Positions 25,990 to 34,338 of a stretch of 64,000 bases of DNA are shown here, piece by piece (within the stretch, counting starts at the first letter, position 1; every line of letters begins with the position of its first letter). Under the pieces are notes generated by a model, which made no database searches, was not told the DNA's origin, and worked only from the letters and a program-made list of their open reading frames with translations. Position numbers and translations under genes: made by a program. Origin of the DNA: Streptomyces toxytricini (GTDB lineage: Bacteria > Actinomycetota > Actinomycetes > Streptomycetales > Streptomycetaceae). Location: assembly GCF_014649915.1 (NCBI RefSeq), contig NZ_BMTY01000022.1, positions 62,001 through 126,000 of the forward strand, in the 5' to 3' direction.

Positions 25990-26547
25990 ATGGCGGAACA
26001 CGCGGACCACGCCCCGGCCGGGGCACTCGTCGCGGGCGTCGGGGGAAAGAGCCCGCAGATCGACCCCGGCGCCTTCACGGCGCCGACCTCGGTCGTGGTC
26101 GGCGACGTCACACTGGGGCCGGGCGCGAGCATCTGGTACTCGGCGGTGCTGCGCGCCGACTGCGGCCCGATCGTGCTCGGCGCCGACAGCAACGTGCAGG
26201 ACAACTGCACGCTGCACGTGGACCCCGGCTTCCCGGTCACCGTCGGCGAGCGCGTGTCCATCGGCCACAACGCGGTCGTGCACGGCTGCACCGTCGAGGA
26301 CGACTGCCTGATCGGCATGGGCGCGACCGTCCTGAACGGCGCGGTCATCGGCGCCGGCTCGCTGGTCGCCGCGCAGGCGCTCGTACCGCAGGGGATGGTG
26401 GTCCCGCCGGGCTCGCTCGTCGCGGGCGTCCCCGCGAAGGTGCGGCGGGAGCTGACCGACGAGGAGCGCGAGGGCATCCGGCTCAACGCGGCGATGTACC
26501 GCGAGCTCGCGGAACAGCACCGCGCCTGCGTCGCCCCGCACGCCTGA
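25990..26547 (+). CDS. gamma-class carbonic anhydrase family protein
   Basis: This 185-residue beta-helix protein carries the three zinc-ligand histidines of gamma carbonic anhydrases, in CTLHVDPG and IGHNAVVHGC, near residues 76, 95 and 100. The NVQDN segment is also typical. Homologues such as YrdA/PaaY hydrate CO2 or are inactive scaffolds; trimer formation is expected. ATG 25990 has a GAGGAAGAG site a few bases upstream. The end of the gene is part of a 38-base tandem repeat that forms the terminator region. Confidence 0.9.
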   Translation: MAEHADHAPAGALVAGVGGKSPQIDPGAFTAPTSVVVGDVTLGPGASIWYSAVLRADCGPIVLGADSNVQDNCTLHVDPGFPVTVGERVSIGHNAVVHGCTVEDDCLIGMGATVLNGAVIGAGSLVAAQALVPQGMVVPPGSLVAGVPAKVRRELTDEEREGIRLNAAMYRELAEQHRACVAPHA

Positions 26548-26595
26548 TCCGCGGCGGATCCGGCGGGCCCGCCCGGCACGCCTGATCCGCCGCGG
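26538..26595. terminator. bidirectional terminator built from a 38-base partial tandem repeat
   Basis: CCGCGGCGGATC (26549-26560) and GATCCGCCGCGG (26584-26595) are perfect 12-bp arms enclosing a further GC palindrome, between convergent stops at 26547 and 26605. GCACGCCTGATCCGC occurs at 26538-26552 and again at 26576-26590, so the hairpin appears to have arisen from duplication of the stop-codon region. Confidence 0.6.
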
Positions 26596-26604
26596 CCGCC
26601 GGCG

Positions 26605-27276
26605 TCAGCTGCGGGCGGCCGCCGGCTCGGCCTGCGCGGGCTCCTCGGGCGCCTCCGGCGCCGGAGCCTGGGCGGCCGCCTTCGCGGCGCGCCGCTTGAT
26701 GACGATCATCGAGGTGAGGCCGACCAGCACCGCGAGTACGAGGCCCAGCCAGGAGAACCGCTTCAGCCAGGCTTCGGCGACGATGCCGACGTAGTAGATG
26801 ACGGCCGTGGTGCCGCCCGCCCACAGGATGCCGCCGAAGACGTTGGCGATCAGGAACTTCCAGTACGGCATGTGCAGCACGCCGGCCAGCGGCCCGGCGA
26901 AGATCCGCAGCAGGGCCACGAACCGGCCGAAGAAGACGGCCCACATGCCCCACTTCTCGAAGGAGCGTTCCGCGAGGGCGACCTGCGCCGGCCCGAAGTG
27001 CTTCGGGAACCGCTTCCCGAGCCGTTCCAGCAGGGGCTTGCCCCCGCGGCGGCCGATCGCGTAGCCGATCGAGTCTCCGACGATCGCCCCGGTGGTGGCG
27101 CAGATGCCCAGGACCAGCGGGTCGATTTCGCCGTGCTGCGAGGCGAGCAGCGCCGAGCTGACGAGGATGATCTCCCCCGGCAGCGGGATGCCGAGGCTCT
27201 CCAGCCCGATGACCCCACCGACCAGGACATAGATGGCCACCGCCGGAATCTGCTCCAGCCATTCCTGGATGTGCAC
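26605..27276 (-). CDS. DedA-family membrane protein
   Basis: This 223-residue protein matches DedA/SNARE-associated proteins. ESLGIPLPGEIILVSSALLA lies near residue 25. The central loop FGRFVALLRIFAGPLAGVLHMPYW, with the conserved Arg residues near 118-140, is followed by GGILWAGGTTAVIYYVG. Four to five membrane segments are visible. DedA proteins move phospholipids or undecaprenyl phosphate across the membrane and support proton-motive force and envelope stress tolerance. The GTG at 27276 has GGGAGGA eight bases upstream. The C-terminal tail of about 30 Ala/Glu/Pro-rich residues is cytoplasmic. Confidence 0.92.
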   Translation of the reverse strand: MHIQEWLEQIPAVAIYVLVGGVIGLESLGIPLPGEIILVSSALLASQHGEIDPLVLGICATTGAIVGDSIGYAIGRRGGKPLLERLGKRFPKHFGPAQVALAERSFEKWGMWAVFFGRFVALLRIFAGPLAGVLHMPYWKFLIANVFGGILWAGGTTAVIYYVGIVAEAWLKRFSWLGLVLAVLVGLTSMIVIKRRAAKAAAQAPAPEAPEEPAQAEPAAARS

Positions 27277-27334
27277 CGGTGCGTCCTCCCGTTTGCGAAC
27301 CGGCGCGTCCCCGGTGACGCGCCGAACGGGCAGC

Positions 27335-29863
27335 CTATCCGTTCCGGACGACAGCCCCCGCCCGCAGCGGCAGGTCGCGCGAGGAGCGGCCCGCGAAGAC
27401 CTCCCGCCGGCCGGTGCCCAGGACCCAGGCGTGCTTCTCCGCATCCCAGCAGGACAGGGCCCGCGCGTCGACCCCGACGGTGACCCGCTCGGACTGCCCC
27501 GGCCCCAGCATGAGGCGCCGGTAGCCGGCCAGGGCGCGCACCGGCTGGTCGAGGGCGATCCGGGGCGAGGGGCCGACGTACACCTGGGCGACCTCGGTGC
27601 CCTTGCGGCGGCCGGTGTTGCGGACGGTGAACTCGACGCGCAGCCCGGCGCCCTCGGGCCGGACCGCGAGGTCCGCATACTCCCACGAGGTGTACGACAG
27701 CCCGTGTCCGAAGGGGAACAGCGGCGCCGCGCGCTGCGCCTCGTACCAGCGGTGGCCGGTGTGGACGCCCTCGGTGTACTCCTCCCGTCCGCCCGGCCCC
27801 GGGCCCTGCGGGCTCGCGGCCGCCGGGCCCTGCCGTTCGTCGGCCGGGAACGTCTGGGTGAGCCGCCCGCCCGGGTCGGTGTCGCCGAAGAGGACGGCCG
27901 CGGCGGCCTCCGCGCCCGCCTGGCCCGGGTGGTACATCTGGAGGACCGCGCCGGTGCGGGCGAGCCACGGCATGGCCGTGGCCGAGGGCGTCTGCAGCAC
28001 GACCGTGGTGCGCGGGTTCGCCGCAGCGACGGCCTCGATCAGGGCGGCCTGTCCGCCGGGGAGGCCCAGCGAGGCCCGGTCCGCACCCTCGGCGGTCTCT
28101 TCGTGGGCGAACAGCACGACGCTGCGGGCGGACTTCGCGAGCCGTACGGCCTCGGCGACGTCGGCGGCCCTCGTCGCGCCCGTGGTGCGGCGCATCCGGA
28201 ACCGCTGCCCGCGGGGGCCGCCCCGGGCGGTGACGGACAGCCGGTGCTCGCCGGCCCGCAGGGCTACGGTGTGGCGGCGGACGGCGAGCCCGTCGGGCGC
28301 GGCGGCCGGCAGTCCGCCCGCGTACTGCTCGGCGGCGCCCTGCCGGAGGGGGAACAGCTCCTCGCCGTCGAGGCGGACGGTCGGGCGCTCGCCCGAGTAG
28401 TGGACGAGCAGGGTCCATTCGTCGTCCTCGGCGAGGGTGAAGCGGCCCTCGTGGCTCCAGGTGCGCCCGGCGGCGACCCACCGGTCGTCAAGGGCGGCGG
28501 GCGGGGTCAGCAGGTCCGGAGGGAGCGGTCGGCCGTGGACGTCCTCGCCGGTCGCGTGGACCACCGAGGCGCCGCTCCCGGCGCGCCGGACGAGGGCGGT
28601 GAGCGGGGAGGCGGCCTCGGAGGAGCCGCCTGCTGCCCCCGCTGACGGCATCCGGGCGGTGGGCCCGATGACGGCGAGGGAGCGGGCCGCGGCCCCGGAC
28701 AGCGGCAGGGTGCCGCGCTCGTTGCGGAGCAGGACGGCGCCGGCGGCGGCGGTCCGGCGGGCGAGCCGCGCCCCGGCTGCCGCGTCGCGGGCGGGCCGGG
28801 CGCCGGGCCGGCCGTCGAGGTGGCCGAACCGGTCCATGGCGGTCAGGATGCGGCGCACCGCCTGGTCGACGGAGGCCTCGGCGACGGTGCCGGCGCGGAC
28901 GGCCTCGACGAGCGGGGCTCCGAAGCGGGTGTCGCCCGGCATCTCCATGTCGAGGCCGGCGCCGATGGCCGCGACGGTGCCGTGGGAGGTGTCCCGGTGG
29001 GAGAGCACCCAGCCGGCGAAGCCCCAGCGGCCGCGCAGCACGTCGTCCAGGAGGGCCGTGTTCTCGCAGGCGCGGGTGCCGTTGACCTTGTGTGGTCCGG
29101 CCACGACGGCGCCGGCCCCGGCGGCGACGGCCGCCTCGAAGCCGCGCAGCGCACTCTCGTGCAGGGTCCGCTCCCCGGCGACCGCGTCGGCGATGTGCCG
29201 GCCCTGCTCCCGCGTGGCGAGGGCGAAATGCCGGACGGCGGCGACGACGCCCTCCTCCTGGATGCCGCGGACCACTTCGGCGACCAGGTCGGCGGTCAGC
29301 CGCGGGTCCTCGGAGAATCGCTCGGAGTTCCGGCCGCCGAGTGGGGTGCGGATGAGGTCGGCCGCGGGGGCGAGCAGCACGTCCTGGCCGAGGGCGCGGG
29401 CCTCGCGGCCGAGGACGCGGCCGTACTCGCGGGCCAGCGCCGGGTCGAAGGCGGAGGCCAGCACCACGGGCGCGGGCAGGGCGGTGGCCGGGCCGGCGCC
29501 CCGCACCCCGGCGGGGCCTTCGGCGAACCGCAGCGGCGGGATGCCCAGGCGGGGTACGCCCGGCAGATGGCCGGCGGGGGCGCGTCCTGCAGGGTCGGGG
29601 GCGCCGTGCAGGAGGGCGGTCTTCTCGGCCAGGGTGAGCCGCTCCAGCAGGGCCTCGACGCGGGCGGCGCTGCCGGGCCGGCCGGTTGCCGCCGCGGCGC
29701 CCGCGCCCGCCGCCGGAGCGGGGGCGGTACGGGTGGTCCCCGTACGGGCAGTGGCGCCGGGCGGCAGCGCGGCTCCGCAGCCGCCCGCGCCGAGCACCGC
29801 GCCCGCCGCGCCGAGGGCGCCGAGCAGCCGCATCGCCGAACGCCGGGAGAGGGCCCCGCTCAT
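27335..29863 (-). CDS. secreted GH3 family-like protein with replaced nucleophile
   Basis: This 842-residue protein has a twin-arginine leader (SRRSAMRLLGALGA) ending at a Cys near residue 28, then a low-complexity linker to about 65. A GH3 N-terminal domain (about 70-330), GH3 C-terminal domain, PA14-like insert near 440-560 and fibronectin-III-like end follow. The order fits beta-glucosidases with a PA14 insert. However, the segment that should read V-x-S-D-W with the nucleophile Asp reads WVLSHRDTSHG, with His289 in its place. The K-H-F substrate motif is RHF and the Y-N-K-V-N-G motif is PHKVNG. It may be inactive, altered in chemistry, or a binding protein. Confidence 0.85.
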   Translation of the reverse strand: MSGALSRRSAMRLLGALGAAGAVLGAGGCGAALPPGATARTGTTRTAPAPAAGAGAAAATGRPGSAARVEALLERLTLAEKTALLHGAPDPAGRAPAGHLPGVPRLGIPPLRFAEGPAGVRGAGPATALPAPVVLASAFDPALAREYGRVLGREARALGQDVLLAPAADLIRTPLGGRNSERFSEDPRLTADLVAEVVRGIQEEGVVAAVRHFALATREQGRHIADAVAGERTLHESALRGFEAAVAAGAGAVVAGPHKVNGTRACENTALLDDVLRGRWGFAGWVLSHRDTSHGTVAAIGAGLDMEMPGDTRFGAPLVEAVRAGTVAEASVDQAVRRILTAMDRFGHLDGRPGARPARDAAAGARLARRTAAAGAVLLRNERGTLPLSGAAARSLAVIGPTARMPSAGAAGGSSEAASPLTALVRRAGSGASVVHATGEDVHGRPLPPDLLTPPAALDDRWVAAGRTWSHEGRFTLAEDDEWTLLVHYSGERPTVRLDGEELFPLRQGAAEQYAGGLPAAAPDGLAVRRHTVALRAGEHRLSVTARGGPRGQRFRMRRTTGATRAADVAEAVRLAKSARSVVLFAHEETAEGADRASLGLPGGQAALIEAVAAANPRTTVVLQTPSATAMPWLARTGAVLQMYHPGQAGAEAAAAVLFGDTDPGGRLTQTFPADERQGPAAASPQGPGPGGREEYTEGVHTGHRWYEAQRAAPLFPFGHGLSYTSWEYADLAVRPEGAGLRVEFTVRNTGRRKGTEVAQVYVGPSPRIALDQPVRALAGYRRLMLGPGQSERVTVGVDARALSCWDAEKHAWVLGTGRREVFAGRSSRDLPLRAGAVVRNG

Positions 29864-29995
29864 GACACGGCCTCGCTCATGGTGCCCCCTGCGGCTCCGG
29901 TCGGCGGGAGCGGCCCGCGCCGGACCGCTCCCGGGGCCACTGTGGCGCCGTACGGGCGGCGGGCCGGGCGGGACGCGCAGGGGCGGCGCGGAGTT

Positions 29996-30205
29996 TCAGC
30001 CCTGCGGCGGCTGCAGCAGGGGGTCGGGGGTGCGCCGCGGCTCGTCCTGCGACTCCACGCGCGCCTCGGTGCGGTGCCCGCGGGAGATGTAGTCGCGTAC
30101 GACGGCCTCGACCGCGTCCTGCGGTGAGGAGACCCCGGCGAGGACCATCACCTCCACCACGAGTTCCGCGTCGAGGCTGATGTCGATCTTGGCTCTGCCT
30201 GCCAT
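29996..30205 (-). CDS. small ribbon-helix-helix, VapB-like protein without a toxin partner
   Basis: This 69-residue protein begins with a beta strand and two helices (AKIDISLDAELVVEVMVLAG, then SPQDAVEAVVRDYISR), the pattern of ribbon-helix-helix antitoxins such as the VapB/DUF2191 group. The ATG at 30205 is fixed by GGGGAG five bases upstream. No PIN-domain or other toxin gene is adjacent: the flanking genes encode a GH3-like protein and a thioesterase. It is therefore an orphan, perhaps a small DNA-binding regulator. The acidic, Pro-rich tail is probably disordered. Confidence 0.72.
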   Translation of the reverse strand: MAGRAKIDISLDAELVVEVMVLAGVSSPQDAVEAVVRDYISRGHRTEARVESQDEPRRTPDPLLQPPQG

Positions 30206-30293
30206 GGGGGCTCCCCTGTCGTCGGTGTCCGCGGCGCCGCGGCCGGGGCCGGGCGGGCCCCGGCGTCCGGGCCGGAGCGGGCCCGGGAGACGC

Positions 30294-30328
30294 GAGTGGG
30301 GCCGCGCCCGGCAGGCGCGGCCCCACTC
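30294..30328 (-). terminator. 15-bp-stem terminator after the thioesterase gene
   Basis: GAGTGGGGCCGCGCC and GGCGCGGCCCCACTC pair perfectly around the five-base loop CGGCA. The hairpin lies 20 bases beyond the thioesterase stop on the minus strand and before the ribbon-helix-helix gene, separating the two transcripts. Confidence 0.8.
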
Positions 30329-30348
30329 ATTCCCCCTGGGAGGTGTGG

Positions 30349-30801
30349 TCATGCGTTGGGGCGCAGGGTCCACACGACGGTCATCTCGCCGGTCACGGCC
30401 TCGTCCTCGCGCTGGATGGCGACGGCGACGGGGAACTCGGGGCGGCCTCCGGCGTCGAGCTCGGCGACGACGTCGGCGGCGGGGCGGCCCAGCGTGGCGG
30501 TGGCGGTGACGACGCCCTTGGCGAGCTTCTTGTAGGCGATCTCGGCCTTCACCGCCAGGGGCACGGCGCGCGAGAGCTGGTCGCCGAAGGCGGCGAGCAC
30601 GATGGCGCCGCTGGCGGACTCGGCCAGGGTGAACATGGCGCCGGCGTGCGGGCCGCCCACGTGGTTGTGGTAGTCGGGCTGGTCCGGCAGCCGGACGACC
30701 GCGCGCTCCGGGGTGGTCTCCAGGAACTGGAGGTTCAGGGTCTTGGCCATGGGCACGGTCGCGGCGAGCAGTTCGCCCACGTTCATCTGGTCTGCGCTCA
30801 T
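30349..30801 (-). CDS. hotdog-fold thioesterase family protein (DUF4442/PaaI-like)
   Basis: This 150-residue protein has the hotdog central helix in HNHVGGPHAGAMFTLAESASG near residue 45, where the H-x-G-x-x-F/L pattern is typical of PaaI-like acyl-CoA thioesterases and DUF4442 proteins. The remaining beta strands follow to the C-terminus. The start is ATG 30801; the longer in-frame extension crosses the divergent promoter. No pathway context is present, so it is probably a housekeeping acyl-CoA thioesterase. It is divergent from a membrane-anchored protein gene. Confidence 0.85.
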   Translation of the reverse strand: MSADQMNVGELLAATVPMAKTLNLQFLETTPERAVVRLPDQPDYHNHVGGPHAGAMFTLAESASGAIVLAAFGDQLSRAVPLAVKAEIAYKKLAKGVVTATATLGRPAADVVAELDAGGRPEFPVAVAIQREDEAVTGEMTVVWTLRPNA

Positions 30802-30898
30802 GGGCGGCGATGTTACCCGCGAGTAGACCCGCTTGACCAGACCTCTTGCCGGGGGCGGCCGTTCCCGGTGACGGTGCCTCCCACTATGGTTGTCGGCC

Positions 30899-31936
30899 AT
30901 GTGGCCAGGACAGCAGCAGCCGCCCGGGGGACAGTCCAACCCTCAGGACGCGCAACAGAACCCGTACCAGCAGCCGCCGGGACAGCAGCCGAACCCGTAT
31001 CAGCAGCAGCCCGGCTACGGATACCCGCAGGCGGGACACCAGGCACCGGGCCAGCCGGGGCAGCCGGCGCAGCCGTGGACGCAGCCCCAGCAGGCCGTTC
31101 CGGCACCGCCGGGCGGCGGGGGCGGCGGCCTCTCCACCAAGACGGTCGCGATCGTCGCCGTGTCCGCGGTGGTCGTCGCGGCGGCCGCGACGGGGGCGTT
31201 CGTCCTCACCCGGGACGACGGGAAGGGCAACGAGGCCGACGGCAAGCCCGCCGCCGCCTCCTCGTCCGCCGCCCCGGCCCCGAGCGAGCCGGCCCCGACC
31301 GGCGAGAACCCGCGCGGCGGCGGCGACGTCCAGCCGGTGGTCCCGGGCTGGAAGGCCGTGGTCAACCCCAAGTACGGCACCGCCTTCGACGTGCCGCCGG
31401 AGTGGAACGTCGCGAGCCCCGGCGTCATCGCCAGCTTCACCGACGACGTGAAGAACGACGGCAAGCCGATCATCAGCTTCTCCGCACCGGCCTTCCTCAA
31501 GGAGGACTGGTGCAAGATCGACTCCGACAAGGACGGCCGCGAGGAGAAGACCGAGCTGGCCGGCACCGGCACCAAGGGCGGCCAGGGCGCCAAGGACACC
31601 GCGGAGGCCGTCCGCAACGAGGCCGGGAACTGGGCGTTCGCCGCGTTCGCGCAGAAGGCCCCGAAGGGGACCGTGAAGGTCTCCGACCCCAAGGAGTACA
31701 CGACCTCCTCCGGCCTCAAGGGCCACATGGCGACCGCGACCGCGCTCGGCGTGCCCAAGGAGAACAAGTGCTCCCGCGACGGCAAGTCCATCGCGTTCAG
31801 CTTCAAGACCGCGAACGGCGACTTCTCCAGCTGGATCCTCTTCAGCGCCGTCGGCGTCGAGGGCGAGGTCCCGCAGGCGACGATGGACAAGGTCCTCAGC
31901 TCGGTGCGCCTGCACGGCACCGGAACGACGGGCTGA
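30899..31936 (+). CDS. Pro/Gln-rich membrane-anchored protein
   Basis: This 345-residue protein starts with about 75 disordered residues rich in Pro, Gln and Tyr (repeats such as QNPYQQPPGQQ). One membrane helix follows near 82-106 (VAIVAVSAVVVAAAATGAFV), then an Ala/Pro linker and an exported domain of about 220 residues containing two Cys. The topology is N-terminus inside. ATG 30899 is chosen over an upstream TTG because TATGGT (30885-30890) makes a promoter that would start transcription at or next to the ATG, and there is no Shine-Dalgarno. Such proteins are common in Streptomyces; their function is unknown. Confidence 0.82.
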   Translation: MWPGQQQPPGGQSNPQDAQQNPYQQPPGQQPNPYQQQPGYGYPQAGHQAPGQPGQPAQPWTQPQQAVPAPPGGGGGGLSTKTVAIVAVSAVVVAAAATGAFVLTRDDGKGNEADGKPAAASSSAAPAPSEPAPTGENPRGGGDVQPVVPGWKAVVNPKYGTAFDVPPEWNVASPGVIASFTDDVKNDGKPIISFSAPAFLKEDWCKIDSDKDGREEKTELAGTGTKGGQGAKDTAEAVRNEAGNWAFAAFAQKAPKGTVKVSDPKEYTTSSGLKGHMATATALGVPKENKCSRDGKSIAFSFKTANGDFSSWILFSAVGVEGEVPQATMDKVLSSVRLHGTGTTG

Positions 31937-32086
31937 TCGGGGCTCGATCCAGGCCGATCCGGAAGCCGATCCGGGGCTGACCCTGCCGGTGCCCGCCGCG
32001 GGCGCCCTGCCGGGCCCCGGGTGCGGCGTCCGTCCCGGGCGGGATATCCGTTTGGCATCCCGGCCCGGGACGGGGATAGTCCCAGG

Positions 32087-33415
32087 GTGAGTTCTCCCGC
32101 CGCCACCCCTCCCGCCCCGTCCGCGCCCGCCCCGCGGCGCCGCAGGCCCGCATGGGCCGGCCGCAACTACACGCTCCTGACGGGCGCGGCCGTCATCACC
32201 AACCTCGGCAGCCACGGGGCGCTCATCGCCTCGGCCTTCGCCGTCCTGGAGGCGGGGGGCTCCGGGGGCGACGTCGGCCTGGTGGCGGCGGCCCGCACCC
32301 TGCCGCTGGTGCTCTTCCTCCTGGTCGGCGGCGCCGTCGCCGACCGGCTGCCGCGCCACCGCGTGATGGTCGCGGCCAACGCCCTCAACTGCACCTCGCA
32401 GGCCGCCTTCGCCGTCCTCGTGCTCACGGGGACACCGCAGCTGTGGCAGATGATGCTGCTCACCGCACTCTGCGGCACCGGCACGGCCTTCTTCAACCCG
32501 GCCGCCGAGGGCATGCTGCTCTCCAGCGTCTCCGGCGAGCACGCGAACCGCGCGTTCGCCCTCTTCCGGATGGCGATGAACGGCGCCGGCATCGGCGGGG
32601 CCGCGCTGGGCGGGGCGATGATCGCCGCGATGGGGCCCGGCTGGGTCCTCGCCGTCGACGCGGCCGCGTTCGCGCTGGCCGGCGCGCTGCGCGCCGCCCT
32701 CGACGTCAGCCACGTCCCCGAACGGGCCCCGGGCGGCGGCCTCCTGGCGGACCTGCGCGAGGGCTGGGTGGAGTTCAGGACCCGCCCCTGGCTGTGGAGC
32801 ATCGTGCTCCAGTTCTCGGTCGTCGTTGCGGTCGTCGGTGCGGCGGAGGCCGTGTACGGGCCGCTCGTGGCCCGCGACCGGCTGGGCGGCCCCGCCCCCT
32901 GGGGCCTGGCGCTCGCCCTGTTCGGGGTGGGCACCCTCGCCGGCGCCGTCCTGATGATGGTGTGGAAGCCGCGCCGGCTGCTGCTGGTGGGCACCCTGTG
33001 CGTGTTCCCGCTGGCGCTGCCGTCGGCCGGGCTCGCCGTCCCGCTGCCCGTGTGGGGCCTCTGCGCGGTGATGTTCGTCAGCGGCGCGGCCATCGAGGTC
33101 TTCGGCGTGAGCTGGATGACGACGATGCACCAGGAGATCCCGGAGGACAAGTTCTCCCGGGTCTCCGCCTACGACTGGTTCGGCTCGGTGTCGATGCTGC
33201 CGCTGGCGACGGCCCTGGCGGGGCCCGCCGAGGCGGCGTTCGGCCGTACGAACGCGCTGTGGGGCTGCGCCGTCCTGGTCGTGGCGGTCACCGCCGCTGT
33301 CCTCGCGGTGCCCGACGTCCGCCGGATGACGCGCCGTCCCTCGCCTCCGAAGGCCGGCTCGCTGCCCGCCCCCGCGCCGGAGACCCCCGCGGAGTCGGAG
33401 ACGGTGCGCGGCTGA
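32087..33415 (+). CDS. MFS transporter, probable drug or siderophore exporter
   Basis: This 442-residue protein has about twelve membrane segments and the MFS loop 2-3 motif GGAVADRLPRHRVMV near residue 82. It resembles the EntS/MFS_3 subfamily, which exports siderophores, macrolides and other small compounds. GTG 32087 was chosen because GATAGT (32075-32080) lies six bases before it, with TTTGGC 18 bases further upstream, indicating a leaderless mRNA; the in-frame extension is then untranscribed. No siderophore or antibiotic genes are adjacent, so the substrate is open. Confidence 0.88.
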   Translation: MSSPAATPPAPSAPAPRRRRPAWAGRNYTLLTGAAVITNLGSHGALIASAFAVLEAGGSGGDVGLVAAARTLPLVLFLLVGGAVADRLPRHRVMVAANALNCTSQAAFAVLVLTGTPQLWQMMLLTALCGTGTAFFNPAAEGMLLSSVSGEHANRAFALFRMAMNGAGIGGAALGGAMIAAMGPGWVLAVDAAAFALAGALRAALDVSHVPERAPGGGLLADLREGWVEFRTRPWLWSIVLQFSVVVAVVGAAEAVYGPLVARDRLGGPAPWGLALALFGVGTLAGAVLMMVWKPRRLLLVGTLCVFPLALPSAGLAVPLPVWGLCAVMFVSGAAIEVFGVSWMTTMHQEIPEDKFSRVSAYDWFGSVSMLPLATALAGPAEAAFGRTNALWGCAVLVVAVTAAVLAVPDVRRMTRRPSPPKAGSLPAPAPETPAESETVRG

Positions 33416-33424
33416 GGCCGGCGG

Positions 33425-34273
33425 TCAGCCGATGCCGAACGCGCCGTCGGGCGGCTCGGGCGAGGCGACGGCGTCCGCGTCGGCGACCGGGAGGGCGCCG
33501 CGTACGAACCGCTCCAGCGCGGGCCCGTCCTCCACGCGGGCGGGGAAGGCGTCGGCGGCGCACCGCCGGGCCAGCGCGGCGAGGGGGAGCTCGCGGTCGG
33601 AGGCGAGCAGGACGGCGTTGCCGAAGCGGCGGCCGCGCAGGACGCCCGGCTCGGCGATGAGCGCCACCTCGTCGAACGCGGCGCGGAAGTTGGCCAGCTG
33701 GCCGCGGAGGAAGCCGAACGGCGCCCCGTCCGCCAGGTTCGCCGCGTACACCCCACCGGGCCGCAGGACCCGGGCCGCCCGGCGCGCGTACTCCAGGGAC
33801 GTCAGCTGCGCCGGCACGCGCGAGCCGCCGAACACGTCGGCGACGAGGACGTCCGCGCTGTCCGCGGGCGCCGCCTCCAGCCACGCCCGCGCGTCGTCGA
33901 CGTACACCGTCACACCCGCCGAGGCGGGCAGCGGCAGGTGCTCCGCCACCAGCGCGGCCAGCCCCGCGTCGAACTCCACGACGCACTGCCGCGACCCGGG
34001 GCGGGTGGCCGCCGCGTAGCGCGGCAGCGTCAGGGCGCCGCCGCCGAGGTGCACCAGGTCCAGCGGGCGGCCCGGCTCGGCCGCGCAGTCCAGGACGTGC
34101 GCGATGCGGCGGGCGTACTCGAACTCCAGGTGCTCCGGGTCGTCGAGGTCGACGTACGACTGGGGGGCGCCGTCGACGGTCAGCAGCCACGCCCGGTCCC
34201 GGTCGACGTCCGGCATCAGCTTGGCGGTGCCCTGCCCCACGGCCCGGACCACCGGGATCTGCTCGTCGCTCAC
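33425..34273 (-). CDS. spermidine synthase-like methyltransferase-fold protein
   Basis: This 282-residue protein has a Rossmann core of the spermidine synthase family: LDLVHLGGGALTLPRYAAA near 95 as the SAM-binding glycine loop, CVVEFDAGLAAL near 122 as the acidic strand, and VYVDDARAWL then DVLVADVFGG near 150-175. The N-terminal beta domain is short and the usual gatekeeping D-E-x-x-Y-H segment is not seen. It may thus be a fused-type spermidine-synthase-like protein without aminopropyl transfer, as often annotated in actinobacteria. The start is GTG 34273. It converges with the MFS gene. Confidence 0.84.
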   Translation of the reverse strand: MSDEQIPVVRAVGQGTAKLMPDVDRDRAWLLTVDGAPQSYVDLDDPEHLEFEYARRIAHVLDCAAEPGRPLDLVHLGGGALTLPRYAAATRPGSRQCVVEFDAGLAALVAEHLPLPASAGVTVYVDDARAWLEAAPADSADVLVADVFGGSRVPAQLTSLEYARRAARVLRPGGVYAANLADGAPFGFLRGQLANFRAAFDEVALIAEPGVLRGRRFGNAVLLASDRELPLAALARRCAADAFPARVEDGPALERFVRGALPVADADAVASPEPPDGAFGIG

Positions 34274-34338
34274 CGCACCATTGTCCGGCAGCCGGGCGGC
34301 CGGTCCGCCCGGCGGGCGCCGTCCGTCCGCGCAGGCGC

